Assembly: GCF_900101785.1 (NCBI RefSeq)
Contig: NZ_LT629688.1
Span: 2,480,001-2,544,000 of the forward strand
From: Auraticoccus monumenti
Lineage (GTDB): Bacteria; Actinomycetota; Actinomycetes; Propionibacteriales; Propionibacteriaceae
Length of the DNA stretch: 64,000 nt
Direction of reading: 5' to 3'
Both the position numbers and the translations under genes were made by a program. The notes under the pieces were generated by a model. It ran no database searches, was not told the origin of the DNA, and saw only the letters and a list, made by a program, of their open reading frames with translations. Below are positions 45,373 through 53,721 of this stretch, piece by piece; within the stretch, counting starts at the first letter, position 1, and every line of letters starts with the position of its first letter.

Positions 45373-46692
45373 TCAGGCCACCGGGTTCGGGGCGGCCAGG
45401 AGCGCGTCGATGCGCTCGGCGAAGCCGAGCATCCCCTGCTCGGCGGGGATGCGGCCCAGCAGGGCGTTCTGCACGTTCTCGGCGAAGTAGGTCTGGAAGT
45501 CCGAGCCGGAGCCGGTGAAGTAGGCCGGCGGGTCGTAGTTGATGATCTCGGTGGCGTCGGCGTAGCTGCTCTGCGGCAGCGACTGGTACTCCTCGCTCTC
45601 CACCACCGGGAGGTAGGCGGGGATGTGACCGGCCTGGGCCCAGGTGGCGGAGTCCTTGAGCATGCTGGCCACGAACTCGTAGGCCGCCGCCCGGCGCTCA
45701 GGATCCACCACGGACTGGCGGGGGAGCACGAAGGCGTGCGAGTCGGCGTAGGCGGCCGGCTCGGTGAACATCGTCGGGATGGTGGTGGCGGCCAGCGGGA
45801 TGCCGGCGTCGAGCATCGTGGGGGTCTTCCAGACGCCGGTGAACAGGACGCCGCTGGTGCCGCTGGCGAACTCGGCGATGGCGCTGTCGATGCTGGCGTT
45901 GGCGGAGGTGACGGTGCCGTCCAGCATGGACTTCAGGGTGTCCAGGGCGACGACCGCGGCGTCCATCTCGTACTGCATCGGCTCACCGGAGTTGAGCGTC
46001 ATCTCCGCCCCCTGCTGGCGGTACAGGGTGTAGAAGAAGCGCCACATCTGCGCACCGTCGGCCAGGAACCCGTAGGAGAGACCGGTCCGCCCGGTGACCT
46101 CGGCCAGCCGGCGCCCGACCTCGAGCATCTCCTCCGGGGAGGAGAACTCGACCAGCCCGTCGGGGGTGGCGACGCCGGCCTGGTCGGCGATGTCGGTGTT
46201 GACCATCATGATGAACGGGTGGGCGTCGATGGCGACGGAGTAGACCTCGCCCTCGTAGGTGCCCTTCTCCCAGATCCGCTCCGGCTGGGTCGAGGGGCCG
46301 ATGCCCAGCCGCTCCAGCTCGGTGGTGTCCCAGGGCTCCAGCAGCCCGCCGGGGGCGTAGCCGGCCACCCGGGTGTGGTGCATGATCGCCAGCTCCGGGG
46401 CCCGGCCGCCGACCGAGGCCATCGCCAGCTTGGTGTAGTACGGCGCGCCCCAGGCCAGCACGGTCTGCTGGGCGTCGAACTCGCTGCGCTCGTTGACGGC
46501 GGCGACCATGTCGCCCATCAGGATGCCGTCACCACCGCTCATCAGGTGCCAGTAGTCCAGCCGGGGCTTGGTGCCGCCGGAGCTGCAGCCGCTCAGGCCC
46601 AGCAGGCCGGCGCCGGCGACGGCGGAGGCGCCGAGCAGTCGTCGTCGCGACAGCCTCGGCGCTGGGACGGGTACGTCGATCGAGTTCGTCAT
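45373..46692 (-). CDS. Sugar ABC transporter substrate-binding lipoprotein
   Basis: 439 residues from ATG 46692. Signal RLSRRRLLGASAVAGAGLLG LSGC-type: twin-arginine-like start with a lipobox Cys, so secreted (perhaps by Tat) and lipid-anchored. Then the extracellular solute-binding family 1 fold (YWHLMSGGDGILMGDMVAAVNER..., FMTEPAAYADSHAFVLPRQ-like region). First gene of the importer; a palindromic operator lies 36 bases before it. Confidence 0.9.
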   Translation of the reverse strand: MTNSIDVPVPAPRLSRRRLLGASAVAGAGLLGLSGCSSGGTKPRLDYWHLMSGGDGILMGDMVAAVNERSEFDAQQTVLAWGAPYYTKLAMASVGGRAPELAIMHHTRVAGYAPGGLLEPWDTTELERLGIGPSTQPERIWEKGTYEGEVYSVAIDAHPFIMMVNTDIADQAGVATPDGLVEFSSPEEMLEVGRRLAEVTGRTGLSYGFLADGAQMWRFFYTLYRQQGAEMTLNSGEPMQYEMDAAVVALDTLKSMLDGTVTSANASIDSAIAEFASGTSGVLFTGVWKTPTMLDAGIPLAATTIPTMFTEPAAYADSHAFVLPRQSVVDPERRAAAYEFVASMLKDSATWAQAGHIPAYLPVVESEEYQSLPQSSYADATEIINYDPPAYFTGSGSDFQTYFAENVQNALLGRIPAEQGMLGFAERIDALLAAPNPVA

Positions 46693-46727
46693 GGGCTCCC
46701 CACTTCGTCGTGGATGATGGTGCTGTG

Positions 46728-46759
46728 ACGATTCCATCGTTGTAAGACAGAGTCAAGAG
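46728..46759 (-). promoter_or_regulatory. Promoter/operator of the arabinoside importer
   Basis: A 13-base inverted repeat ACGATTCCATCGT (46728-46740) lies between the binding-protein start and the LacI gene; on the minus strand TTGACT is about 17 bases upstream of it. The overlap with the expected -10 region fits repression by the LacI protein encoded next door. Confidence 0.5.
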
Positions 46760-46784
46760 GAAGCGCCGGGCGACATCCCGGACG

Positions 46785-47789
46785 TCAGCGGAGCTCGAGG
46801 GGGCCGGTGCTCTCCCGGGCCACCACGCGGTGGCCCACGGTCCGCACCCGGACCGGGGCGGCGGGGTCACCGATGCGGTGGGTCAGCAGGTCCAGGGCGG
46901 CCTCGGCCACCTCACGGCGGTCGAAGGAGATGGTGGACAGCGAGGGGGAGGCGTAGCGGCCCTCCTCGATGTCGTCGTAACCGGCCACGGCGACGTCCTC
47001 GGGGACCCGGACGCCGGCGCGCAGCAGGGCGCCCACCGCACCGATGGCCAGGCTGTCGGTGAAGCACACCACCGCGTCGGGGAGCGGGTGGGCGGAGCGC
47101 AGCAGCCCGGCCATGGCGATGTGGCCGAACTCGATGCTCCAGGCATCGGTGGCGACCTCCAGGCAGGGGTCGGGGGCCAGCCCGGCCTCGCGCAGGGCCT
47201 GGTGGTAGCCGGCCAGCCGGAGCTGGGAGCTGGCCGTGTTCATCACCCCGAGCACGGCGACCCGTCGGCGTCCGCTGCGCAGCAGCGCGCGGACCAGGGT
47301 CCGCACCGCGGCGGGGTTGTCCACCCAGACGTGGTCGACCGCCGGCTGGTCCACCTCGCCGATCAGCACCACCGGCGGCAGCGGCCCGGTCTGGCGGACC
47401 GCGGAGGACTCCAGCAGCACCGGGTTCAGCACCAGCCCGTCCACCTGGTGCTCCCGGGCCCGGGTGAGCAGCATGGCCTCGCCCTCGGCGTCGGTGGTCT
47501 CCTCCACCAGGACGTTCCACCCGCGCGGCTTGGCCGCCCGGACGAAGGCCTGCACCATCGTGGCGGAGAAGGTGGTGGAGAGGTCGGGCAGCGCCAGCGC
47601 GATCACCCCGGTGCGCCCGTTGCGCAGACCGCGCGCGGCCAGGTTCGGGACGTAGTCCAGCTCGGCCAGGGCCTGCTCGACCCTGGTCCTCGTCGCCTCG
47701 CTGACCGGCACCGTCCCGGTGATCACGTTCGAGACGGTCTTGGGTGAGACACCGGCGAGCCTGGCCACGTCCTTGACGGTTGCCCGCAC
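46785..47789 (-). CDS. LacI family transcriptional regulator
   Basis: 334 residues from GTG 47789, eight bases after AGGAGG. HTH TVKDVARLAGVSPKTVSNVITGTVPVSEATRTRVEQALAELDYVPNLAARGL is split over residues 3-55, then the periplasmic-binding-like sensor domain. Directly upstream of the importer on the same strand, so it most likely controls the arabinoside cassette and responds to arabinose or an oligosaccharide. Confidence 0.92.
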   Translation of the reverse strand: MRATVKDVARLAGVSPKTVSNVITGTVPVSEATRTRVEQALAELDYVPNLAARGLRNGRTGVIALALPDLSTTFSATMVQAFVRAAKPRGWNVLVEETTDAEGEAMLLTRAREHQVDGLVLNPVLLESSAVRQTGPLPPVVLIGEVDQPAVDHVWVDNPAAVRTLVRALLRSGRRRVAVLGVMNTASSQLRLAGYHQALREAGLAPDPCLEVATDAWSIEFGHIAMAGLLRSAHPLPDAVVCFTDSLAIGAVGALLRAGVRVPEDVAVAGYDDIEEGRYASPSLSTISFDRREVAEAALDLLTHRIGDPAAPVRVRTVGHRVVARESTGPLELR

Positions 47790-47868
47790 CGGCCGCACCT
47801 CCTCGGCCCGGAGTGTAGCCAGCCGAGGGCTCCTCGGGGTGGTTAGTCTCGTCGGGCCGGAGGGGCCG

Positions 47869-48621
47869 GTGACCAGGACGGACGGGGGACGGGTGCTGGA
47901 GGTGCTGGAGGAGGTGCTGGCCCGGATGGGTCGGACCCAGCCGGTGCCCCCGGTGACCACCCTGCTGGCCCTGGCGGCGGTGGCCGCGGTGCTGGTCGTC
48001 CCGCGGCCGCTGTGGCGCGTCAGCCGGATGCTGGTGACCATCGTGCACGAGTCCGGGCACGCGGTGGCCGCGGTGCTGACCGGGCGCCGGCTGAGCGGCA
48101 TCCGGCTGCACTCCGACACCTCCGGGCTGACGGTCTCGCGCGGACGTCCGCGGGGGGCGGGGATGGTGGTGACCCTGCTCGCCGGCTACCCCGCGGCGGC
48201 GGTCTTCGGGGTGGCCACGGCCGCGGTGCTCGGCACCGGGCGCGCGGTGGCCTTCCTGTGGGTGGTGCTGGGGCTGCTGGCCCTGATGCTGCTCCAGGTC
48301 CGCAACCTCTACGGCCTGCTGGTGGTGCTGGTGGTGGGCGGCAGCCTGGGTGCGGCCACCTGGCTGCTGCCGGGGACGTACCTGTCCTGGCTGGCCCACC
48401 TGATCTGCTGGGTGCTGCTGCTGGCCGCACCGCGGCCGGTGGTCGAGCTGCTGCTCTCCGGTCGCCACCCCGGCTCGGACGCCGGTCAGCTGGCCCGGCT
48501 GACCCGGGTGCCGGAGCGGGTCTGGCAGCTGCTCTTCCTGGTGGTCACCTCCGCGGCGACCGTGCTCGGTGCCGCGCTGCTGCTCCCGCTGGAGGAGTGG
48601 ACCGCCGCCTGGTGGGGCTGA
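47869..48621 (+). CDS. M50-family membrane metalloprotease-like protein
   Basis: 250 residues from GTG 47869 with GGAGGGG close upstream. Zinc motif HESGH in LVTIVHESGHAVAAVLTG, then five to six hydrophobic helices including GAGMVVTLLAGYPAAAVFGV. This is the actinobacterial M50B-like type without PDZ domain. Substrate unknown. Divergent from lacI with 79 bases between starts. Confidence 0.83.
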   Translation: MTRTDGGRVLEVLEEVLARMGRTQPVPPVTTLLALAAVAAVLVVPRPLWRVSRMLVTIVHESGHAVAAVLTGRRLSGIRLHSDTSGLTVSRGRPRGAGMVVTLLAGYPAAAVFGVATAAVLGTGRAVAFLWVVLGLLALMLLQVRNLYGLLVVLVVGGSLGAATWLLPGTYLSWLAHLICWVLLLAAPRPVVELLLSGRHPGSDAGQLARLTRVPERVWQLLFLVVTSAATVLGAALLLPLEEWTAAWWG

Positions 48622-48645
48622 GCGGGCACCTCCAGCGGGGGCCGT

Positions 48646-49425
48646 TCAGCTGAGCGGCTCGTCCAAGACCACCTGCAGCGCGGCCAGGGTGGCGGCGTCA
48701 CCGCTGGTGCTCAGCGGGCCGGCGAAGGGTCGGTGCCAGAGCCACAGGTCCAGGTCGGCGGCGCTCCCGGCCACCTCTGCGGTGGCCTCCGCGCCGTCGG
48801 GGGCGAGGTCGAGGCAGGGGACCGTGCCCTCCCTCGGGTCGGTGAACGAGCCGACGACGTGCAGCCACCGGTGGCCGGTGTCCACGGCGGTGAAGCCCAC
48901 CACCTGACCGGGGGTTGCGGTGAAGTCGCAGCCGGCCGGTGGCTGGCCGAACATGACGGTCAGCGTCTCGTCGACACCGTCGGCGGCGAGCCCCGGCTCC
49001 AGCGGGCTGGGGGACGTCCCGGCGGCCAGCTCGGCGTCGACCCGGTGCACCAGCGCCTCGTGGGCCTGGCGGCGGTGGATGAACCCCGCGGTCTGCTCCG
49101 GTGCCCAGGTCCAGCGGTGGTCGTCCGGTGCGGTGCCGCGGACGGCCCCGACCAGCGCCTGGTTGGCCTCCTCGAAGCCGGCCAGCAGACCGGCGTGGTC
49201 GTCCCGCGGCGGCGGCTGCAGGGCGGCCACCTCGTCGTCGGTGGTCAGGCCGTCGGCCAGGACCCGGGCCCAGTAGAGCTGGACCTGGGTGAGGTGGTGC
49301 AGCAGGTCGTCGGCGTCCCAGCCCGGGCAGGTGGGCACCGGCTCGGTGCCGGTGAGGCCGGCCAGGGCGTCGCGGAAGCGGAGGGACTCGTCGTGGACGG
49401 CACGCAGGTAGAGGCTCTGGTCCAT
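48646..49425 (-). CDS. Mycothiol-dependent maleylpyruvate isomerase family protein
   Basis: 259 residues. N-terminal DinB-like four-helix metal domain: FRDALAGLTGTEPVPTCPGWDADDLLHHLTQVQLYWARVL and RRQAHEALVHRVDAEL, with the His residues expected to hold a metal; C-terminal MDMPI_C-type domain. Members use mycothiol, supporting an actinobacterial host. True substrate unknown. It converges on the M50 gene. Confidence 0.85.
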   Translation of the reverse strand: MDQSLYLRAVHDESLRFRDALAGLTGTEPVPTCPGWDADDLLHHLTQVQLYWARVLADGLTTDDEVAALQPPPRDDHAGLLAGFEEANQALVGAVRGTAPDDHRWTWAPEQTAGFIHRRQAHEALVHRVDAELAAGTSPSPLEPGLAADGVDETLTVMFGQPPAGCDFTATPGQVVGFTAVDTGHRWLHVVGSFTDPREGTVPCLDLAPDGAEATAEVAGSAADLDLWLWHRPFAGPLSTSGDAATLAALQVVLDEPLS

Positions 49426-49478
49426 GCCACCACCGTAGGGGCCCGGGGCCGCCGCCGCCCGGAGTTAGGCTGGACACC

Positions 49479-49859
49479 ATGGCGACACCAGGCACGTCCC
49501 TCAAGCCGGCTGAGCAGGTCCGGACCGCGCCCGTGCTGGCCCTGGGGTTGGTGGGTGGCTACCTGACCGCACGGGAGTCCGGCATCCGACCGCTGGGCGG
49601 GCTGGTGCTGGTTGCCGCCGGCGCCCTGGCCCTCCGGACGGCCCTCGTCCGGCGCGGCCCGGCGGTGGCGGTGGGTCTGGGCGCGCTGTACGTCGGCGGC
49701 TTCGGCGCCTCCCACCCGCTGGCGAAGACGCTCGGCGCGTGGCCGTCGGTGCTGGCGGTGACCGCGGTCAACGTCGTCGCCGCGCACCTGCTGGTCGACG
49801 CCCCGGACGACGTGGCCCGTCCTCGGGCGGCGTCTGCAGCACCAGCTCGGATCCGGTGA
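49479..49859 (+). CDS. Small hypothetical membrane protein
   Basis: 126 residues with three to four hydrophobic segments (about 18-30, 40-54, 62-76 and 86-103) and a polar tail. ATG start. I do not recognise a family beyond a general resemblance to small actinobacterial membrane proteins. It is divergent from the mycothiol-enzyme gene with 53 bases between starts. Confidence 0.6.
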   Translation: MATPGTSLKPAEQVRTAPVLALGLVGGYLTARESGIRPLGGLVLVAAGALALRTALVRRGPAVAVGLGALYVGGFGASHPLAKTLGAWPSVLAVTAVNVVAAHLLVDAPDDVARPRAASAAPARIR

Positions 49860-50080
49860 CGCCTCCAGCCGGGCTCGGCTGCAAGGGATCCCGAGGTGGT
49901 CTCCGGTCTCCCTCCTGAGTCGGACCAGGGCGCGCGACGGGCGTCCGCCGCGGCCCGGACCATGCGCAGCTGTGACGACGAGCGGGTCGTGCCACTGGCG
50001 CTGGACCCGCTCGGCCCGGCCAGCGTGACGGCCGAGGAAGAGAAGGACCGCAGCAGAGGTCGTCCGGCCAGATCCCTAGC

Positions 50081-50647
50081 ATGAGGAGCGTGGCTGATCC
50101 GACCTTCGTCGTCTTCCTGAACGGCTCCTACGGGGTGGGCAAGTCGTCGGCCCTGGACCACCTCGGAGACGTGCTGGCTGAGCACGGCCAGCCCTTCAGC
50201 CTGATGGACGTCGATTGGTACCACCGCTCATGGCCACCGTCGCAGGACGACCCCGACAACGTCCTCACCGAGGCCGCCAACATGACCGCGGTCTGGAACA
50301 ACTACCGACAGACCGGCCCTCGGCAGCCCGTCGTGGCCGGCGTCATGGCGTCTGAGGAAGACCGCCAGCGGTACGAGCAGGCCTTCGCTCTGCCAGTGCG
50401 CTCGGTCCGGCTCGTGGCCAGCGCCACGGTCACCGAGGCCCGCCTACGACGCCGGTACACCGAGCACCAGAGCCAAGCGCTGCACTGGCACCTCCAACGG
50501 CACCTCGCCTTGAGCACGCAGCTGGCCCTGCGCCACCTCGACGACCTGGTCATCGGGACGGATGAGCAGCCACCCCGATCGGTAGCCGAGAGGGTTGCTG
50601 ACTTCTTCGGCCTGCTTCCAGCTCTGCCCCGTCAGGTAGAGCCGTAA
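50081..50647 (+). CDS. P-loop kinase-like protein
   Basis: 188 residues with Walker A GSYGVGKSS near residue 15 and a later DVDWYHRSW that may bind substrate, plus VRLVASATVTEARLRRRY. Resembles small AAA/kinase proteins of the shikimate-kinase or phosphotransferase type. ATG 50081; a GTG at 50090 is also possible. Part of an accessory patch with a second small kinase at 52403-52912. Function unknown. Confidence 0.65.
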   Translation: MRSVADPTFVVFLNGSYGVGKSSALDHLGDVLAEHGQPFSLMDVDWYHRSWPPSQDDPDNVLTEAANMTAVWNNYRQTGPRQPVVAGVMASEEDRQRYEQAFALPVRSVRLVASATVTEARLRRRYTEHQSQALHWHLQRHLALSTQLALRHLDDLVIGTDEQPPRSVAERVADFFGLLPALPRQVEP

Positions 50648-50750
50648 GGCGTCCAGCGATCAGGGCCGTGGTCGTGCCCACGTCCTGCCGGGGTTGGTCG
50701 TGACCGGATCGAGACCACCGTCGGCGACGTCGAGCCCTAGCGTCACCGAC

Positions 50751-51039
50751 ATGAGGTCAGCCGTGGTGAGACGGCGGTGCGGACTGCTCCTCGCAGTGGG
50801 TGTGCTGACCAGCTGCGCACAACCGCCGAACTTGTTGCCGGACCACGTCGACGTCCCGAGCCCTTCCACTCCTGCTACCGCCGACGCTGCTGCTGCTCCT
50901 GGACCTCGAGGGTCGAGCGATCAACGTCCGACGGCCCCGCGACCCGTGCGGCGAGCCGCGGAGCGAGGTGGCCGAGGCAGTGGAGGCACTCGAGATCACC
51001 GACGTGACGACCTACACCTTCGACGAGGGTGCGTACTGA
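50751..51039 (+). pseudogene. Frameshifted small lipoprotein gene
   Basis: From ATG 50751 a clear lipoprotein signal is read (MRSAVVRRRCGLLLAVGVLTSC, then PT-rich residues). From about 50887 a different frame reads a plausible domain, LDLEGRAINVRRPRDPC then GEPRSEVAEAVEALEITDV, ending at TGA 51037-51039. Joining them needs one frameshift around 50870-50886. Either the gene is broken or the sequence has an indel. The region 51040-51191 after it holds nothing I recognise. Confidence 0.45.
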
Positions 51040-51191
51040 GGCGGTGGCCCGGTCGAGCAAGTCCTGGAGAGCGCAGGCGTCGCCGCAACAGCGGAGGTGA
51101 ACCTGCTGGCGTGACCGTGATGGCGGGTCAGCGGTCACCCACCACGGGGACTGCATGGAGAGTGCTCGGCCGATGTCGCGGTGGACGATCA

Positions 51192-51922
51192 CTACTGGGA
51201 CGGGACGGCGGCGGTGATGAGCGTCCCGATGTTCTCCCCGAGGCAGATGCGCCCCATCAGCTGCTGCTGGGCCACGTCGAAGACGTGCATCGTCAGGCCC
51301 TGCTCACCGGCGAGGACGAAGGCGCTGGTGTCCATCACCTTGATGCCTGTGGAGATGGCGGCGTCGTAGGTGAGGTGGGTGAACGGGACGGCGTCGGGGT
51401 GGACGTTGGGGTCCTTGTCGTAGACGGCGTCGATGTCGCGCTTGGCGACCAGGAGTGCGTCGGCCTCCAGCTCGAGCGCGCGCTGGACCGAGGGGTAGTC
51501 GGTGGTCACGTAGGGCTGGCCGATCCCGCCGGCCAGGATCACGATCCTGCCCTGGTCCAGGTGGGAGAGGGCTCGTAGCCGGATGAACGGTTCGGCGACG
51601 GACTGCATCGGGACCGCGGTCATCACCCGGACGTCGGCGCTGGTCGCGCCGTGAGGGCGCCACGCATCATGAGGGCGTTCATGACGGTGCCGAGCATGCC
51701 GATGTTGTCGGCCTCGGCTCGTCCGATGCCCCAACCCTCAGCCATCCGACCGCGGAAGTAGTTGCCGCCGCCGACCACGACGGCCACCTGGACCCCGAGG
51801 TCGTGGACGGCGAGGACCTCCTCGCTCAGGTGCGCGAGCCGGTCAGGTTCAACCCCCCAACCTGTGTCCCCAGCCAGCGCCTCACCGCTCAGCTTCACGA
51901 CCACTCTGCGGTATCGGGGCAT
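51192..51922 (-). pseudogene. UMP kinase (PyrH) homologue broken by a one-base frameshift
   Basis: N-terminal half from ATG 51922: RYRRVVVKLSGEALAG, VVVGGGNYFRG, ADNIGMLGTVMNALMM, then a stop after ALTARPAPTSG. The C-terminal half continues in another frame: SADVRVMTAVPMQSVAEPFI, ILAGGIGQPYVTTDYPSVQRALELEADALLVAK, DAVYDKDPNVHPDA, ending at 51192. Losing one base within a GCGGCG-like run near 51645 explains the break. The essential pyrH is presumably elsewhere; this would be a second copy. Confidence 0.75.
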
Positions 51923-52030
51923 GGCGAGTCCTGTCGTCGAGGCGGGGCTGCAGGTCAGTACAGCGCACCGGCCACGTCCTGTACACGCGCACCCCCGAGA
52001 AGAAGATGCGGTCGTATCGCGGATACTTCG

Positions 52031-52312
52031 GTGGTGGCACCTGCTCCCGATCGTCAGCCGCCGTTCGCGGCGGTCCTCGATGTGCTGACTCGAGTGGACC
52101 CGGAGGGCCTGTCGAGCGTCGGCGCACCGGCTGACGAGTACGCCTTCGAAGCCGACGATCTCGCCGGGCGGCTGCGCGACGGTCGCACGGTCACCGCCGA
52201 GGTGGTCGTCGACGTCTGGGAGCGGTGGTTCGGACCCGGCAGCGGATACGTGCGGCGAACGTCGATGTCCCAGGTCGCCGAGCTGGCCGCAGAGCTCGAC
52301 GCGTTGCGTTGA
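52031..52312 (+). CDS. Small DUF1871-like protein
   Basis: 93 residues from GTG 52031 (a second GTG follows). PFAAVLDVLTRVDPEGLSSVGAPADEY, then EADDLAGRLRDGRTVTAEVVVDVWERWFGPGS. The DPxGL...APxDEY and WFGPGS arrangement recalls DUF1871 proteins. Function unknown. Divergent from the broken pyrH-like gene. Confidence 0.55.
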   Translation: MVAPAPDRQPPFAAVLDVLTRVDPEGLSSVGAPADEYAFEADDLAGRLRDGRTVTAEVVVDVWERWFGPGSGYVRRTSMSQVAELAAELDALR

Positions 52313-52402
52313 GCTCGGTCCGGTCAGGGATCGTTCAGCGGGACCGTGGGGCCGCACTCTTGGCGGGCGGTATCGAACCCTGCGCGGACGAGGCTTCTCG
52401 GG

Positions 52403-52912
52403 TCAGAGGGCGGTGTCGAGCAGCCCGCGGATCTTGTCGACGCTGCGCTCGGTCGACTCCACGGAGGTGTCCACCTCGAGGTGGTAGTCCTGCTCGTGCA
52501 CGGCAGTGAACTCGGGGACGTCCAGGTCGACCGGACCGTCGCGGCGGTCACCACGCCGGAGCTCCCGCTGCTGGGCCAGCGGCAGTGGGCATCGGACGCC
52601 GATCAACGTCACGGCGTACCGGGCGAACAGGGGCTCGTAGAGCTCCCGCGTGCTAGGCAGGATGATCGCCTCCGCGATCACCATCAGCCCCTCGTCCGCG
52701 ACCGCCCCCATCGATCTCAGGTACGCCCGCACCATCAGGGAGAACAGCGGCGGCGTCGTCGGAGCCAGCCAGAACTCCGACCTGATACCGGTCAGGAACT
52801 CGTCCAGCGACAGGTGGAAGGCCGGTACAGGCAGGGCACGCTGCAGCGCCTCGGCCAAGGTCGTCTTGCCCGCCGAAGGTGAACCGTTGAGCAGGACGAT
52901 CGGCGTGGGCAC
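52403..52912 (-). CDS. Chloramphenicol phosphotransferase-like P-loop protein
   Basis: 169 residues. Walker A LNGSPSAGKTTLAEAL, FHLSLDEFLTGI (substrate-binding Asp), EAIILPSTRELYEPLFARYAVTLIGVRCPLPL, and a C-terminal DLDVPEFTAVHEQDYHLEVDTS. This is the CPT family pattern; in most genomes the substrate is unknown and resistance should not be assumed. GTG start at 52912. Confidence 0.78.
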   Translation of the reverse strand: MPTPIVLLNGSPSAGKTTLAEALQRALPVPAFHLSLDEFLTGIRSEFWLAPTTPPLFSLMVRAYLRSMGAVADEGLMVIAEAIILPSTRELYEPLFARYAVTLIGVRCPLPLAQQRELRRGDRRDGPVDLDVPEFTAVHEQDYHLEVDTSVESTERSVDKIRGLLDTAL

Positions 52913-53169
52913 CCGCTCAGGCTAACGACACGGTCAGACGCCACGCTGCGTGAGCTCCCTGAGGGCGACGCGCAACGCTCGGGATGCCGGGCGACGGGAT
53001 TGACCTGGTCCTGGGAACAGGGTGTCGACTCACACCGACACGGACCAGACGCGGGTCCGACGGCACCGGCTGCAGGCGGCCCGGTGCTGACGTGCTCCTG
53101 TCCGGTTCCGACCCGTCACCGCACGCCGACGTCCGCAGCGACGAGCTGCCCCACACCCAGGAGAACCCG

Positions 53170-53577
53170 ATGACCGTGCACCTGAGCCACCCCGACGGCC
53201 TGCTCGAGCAGACCGACTACGCCCCCGTCGCCGTGGCCACTGGGTCCCGCCTGGTCCTGCTCGCCGGGCAGGCGGGAGTCACTGCTGGGGGCCAGCCGAG
53301 CTCGGCCGACCTCGCCGGCCAGGTCCACTCCGCGCTGCACAACGTCGTCACGGGGGTGGTCGGTGCCGGCGGCACCGTCGACGACATCGCCCGCCTGACC
53401 ATCTACGTCGTCGGGTGGACCGAGGAGATGGCGCCCCCGCTCTTCGAGGGCCTCTCCCGGGCCCAGGCGAGCGACGGGTACAGCTCCCCGCTGCCGCCCA
53501 TCACCGTCATCGGCGTCCAGGCCCTCTGGGCGCCCCAGTTCCTCGTGGAGATCGAGGCCACGGCCGTCCTGGCCTGA
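53170..53577 (+). CDS. RidA/YjgF family protein
   Basis: 135 residues from ATG 53170 with CAGGAG eight bases upstream. LVLLAGQAGVTAGGQ, LHNVVTGVVGAGGTVDDIARLTIYVV and PQFLVEIEATAVLA are RidA-like; the family removes reactive enamine/imine intermediates or acts on small amides. The catalytic Arg region (usual RS/C motif) is diverged, so it may be a RidA paralogue with another role. Confidence 0.82.
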   Translation: MTVHLSHPDGLLEQTDYAPVAVATGSRLVLLAGQAGVTAGGQPSSADLAGQVHSALHNVVTGVVGAGGTVDDIARLTIYVVGWTEEMAPPLFEGLSRAQASDGYSSPLPPITVIGVQALWAPQFLVEIEATAVLA

Positions 53578-53721
53578 GCCGGCCCCACCAGCAGAGAGGC
53601 AGGACATGCATCGAGACGTCGGGCAGACCGGGCCGGGTGGAGCGGACCTCCTGCGGCACCGGCAGGACGGTCAGCCGTTGGCCCTGAGGGTTGTGCGGGG
53701 CCGTGGTGGAGGTGAGCTCAC

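Noticed and set aside
51192-51922. Programmed frameshift in the pyrH-like gene
   Set aside because: No slippery heptamer or stimulatory element is visible at the junction and the family has no known frameshifting; a simple one-base loss is more likely.
52403-52912. Chloramphenicol resistance determinant
   Set aside because: The CPT fold alone does not show resistance; most homologues in actinobacteria have unknown substrates.
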